Positions 5,372-5,535 of a stretch of 5,535 nt of DNA are shown in pieces (within the stretch, counting starts at the first letter, position 1; every line of letters starts with the position of its first letter). The stretch spans positions 1 through 5,535 of the forward strand of contig DFBI01000170.1 of NCBI GenBank assembly GCA_002367335.1. Reading direction: 5' to 3'. Source of the stretch: Syntrophaceae bacterium UBA3084. GTDB taxonomy: Bacteria > Desulfobacterota > Syntrophia > Syntrophales > UBA6807. The position numbers and the translations under genes are program-made. The notes beneath the pieces were generated by a model. The model saw nothing but the letters and a program-made list of their open reading frames with translations. It was not told the origin of the DNA and ran no database searches.

Positions 5372-5535
5372 ATGGAATACTACAAGATATTAAATCTTAC
5401 CAGAGAACCCTTTTCTAACTCTCCGGAACCAGAGTTTTTCTATCAATCTCCACAGCATGTAGAATGTCTTCAAAACCTGGAGCTTGCAATACGTTTGCGG
5501 CGCGGCTTAAATGTTGTGGTCGGAGATGTGGGTAC
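5372..5535 (+). CDS. ExeA/MshM-like AAA ATPase, N-terminal part (cut by window edge)
   Basis: The first 54 complete codons are open to the right edge. The protein begins MEYYKILNLTREPFSNSPEP, followed by FFYQSPQHVECLQNLELAI, RLRRGLNVVVGDVG and a cut codon. This matches the N-terminus of ExeA/GspA and MshM ATPases (Y..LGL...PF..sPDP.f.y.s..H.eal..L..ai), and GDVG(T) is the beginning of the Walker A P-loop. ExeA-type proteins are inner-membrane or associated ATPases that assist secretin assembly or localisation, and the gene directly follows the secretin. An in-frame TGA at 5351-5353 leaves ATG 5372 as the only normal start. Its ribosome site is poor (at best AAAG at 5365-5368), so its expression may be low or depend on the upstream structure. 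It lies 118 bases after the secretin stop. Confidence 0.88.
   Translation, partial: MEYYKILNLTREPFSNSPEPEFFYQSPQHVECLQNLELAIRLRRGLNVVVGDVG

Overview
The window carries the first part of a Gram-negative type IV filament assembly locus, read entirely on the + strand. It encodes five recognisable products. In order they are a PilM-PilN fusion, a PilO-like protein, a PilP/GspC/MshK-like protein, a lipoprotein secretin of the PilQ/MshL type, and the first 54 residues of an ExeA/MshM-like AAA ATPase that runs off the right edge. The secretin and its lipid-modified N-terminus mean a diderm bacterium. The -24/-12 (sigma-54) promoter and the ATTCCGGC...GCCGGAAT-type intergenic hairpins suggest a member of Desulfobacterota (former Deltaproteobacteria) or a relative. 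That placement is inference from general familiarity, not from a search.

Layout. Positions 1-553 hold no convincing gene. They contain a dyad-rich segment (12-58), a degenerate dyad (135-169), a perfect REP-like hairpin (202-221), an AT-rich stretch with nothing recognisable, and a canonical sigma-54 promoter at about 500-515. The first gene follows at 554 with a TTG start and a good Shine-Dalgarno. It overlaps the PilO-like gene (2440-2976) by ATGA. The PilP-like gene starts best at 3012. A long imperfect hairpin of the 'CAAGGATAAAGG' type then fills the gap before the secretin gene (3625-5253). A second hairpin of the same type begins inside the last codons of the secretin gene and fills much of the gap before the ATPase gene (5372 onward).

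Working together. The fused PilMN protein combines a cytoplasmic actin-like domain, one membrane helix and a periplasmic ferredoxin-like domain, the same topology as GspL of type II secretion. It would pair with the PilO-like protein (GspM-like) in the inner-membrane alignment platform. The PilP/GspC-like protein would link that platform across the periplasm to the outer-membrane secretin. The ExeA-like ATPase probably helps localise or assemble the secretin. The order (I-J-K-L-M) matches the biogenesis half of MSHA-type pilus loci, so the assembly motor, platform protein and pseudopilins are expected to the right of the window. The most notable points are the PilM-PilN fusion with a degenerate actin-type nucleotide site, the sigma-54 control, and the matched hairpin repeats on both sides of the secretin gene, one of which supplies its stop codon.
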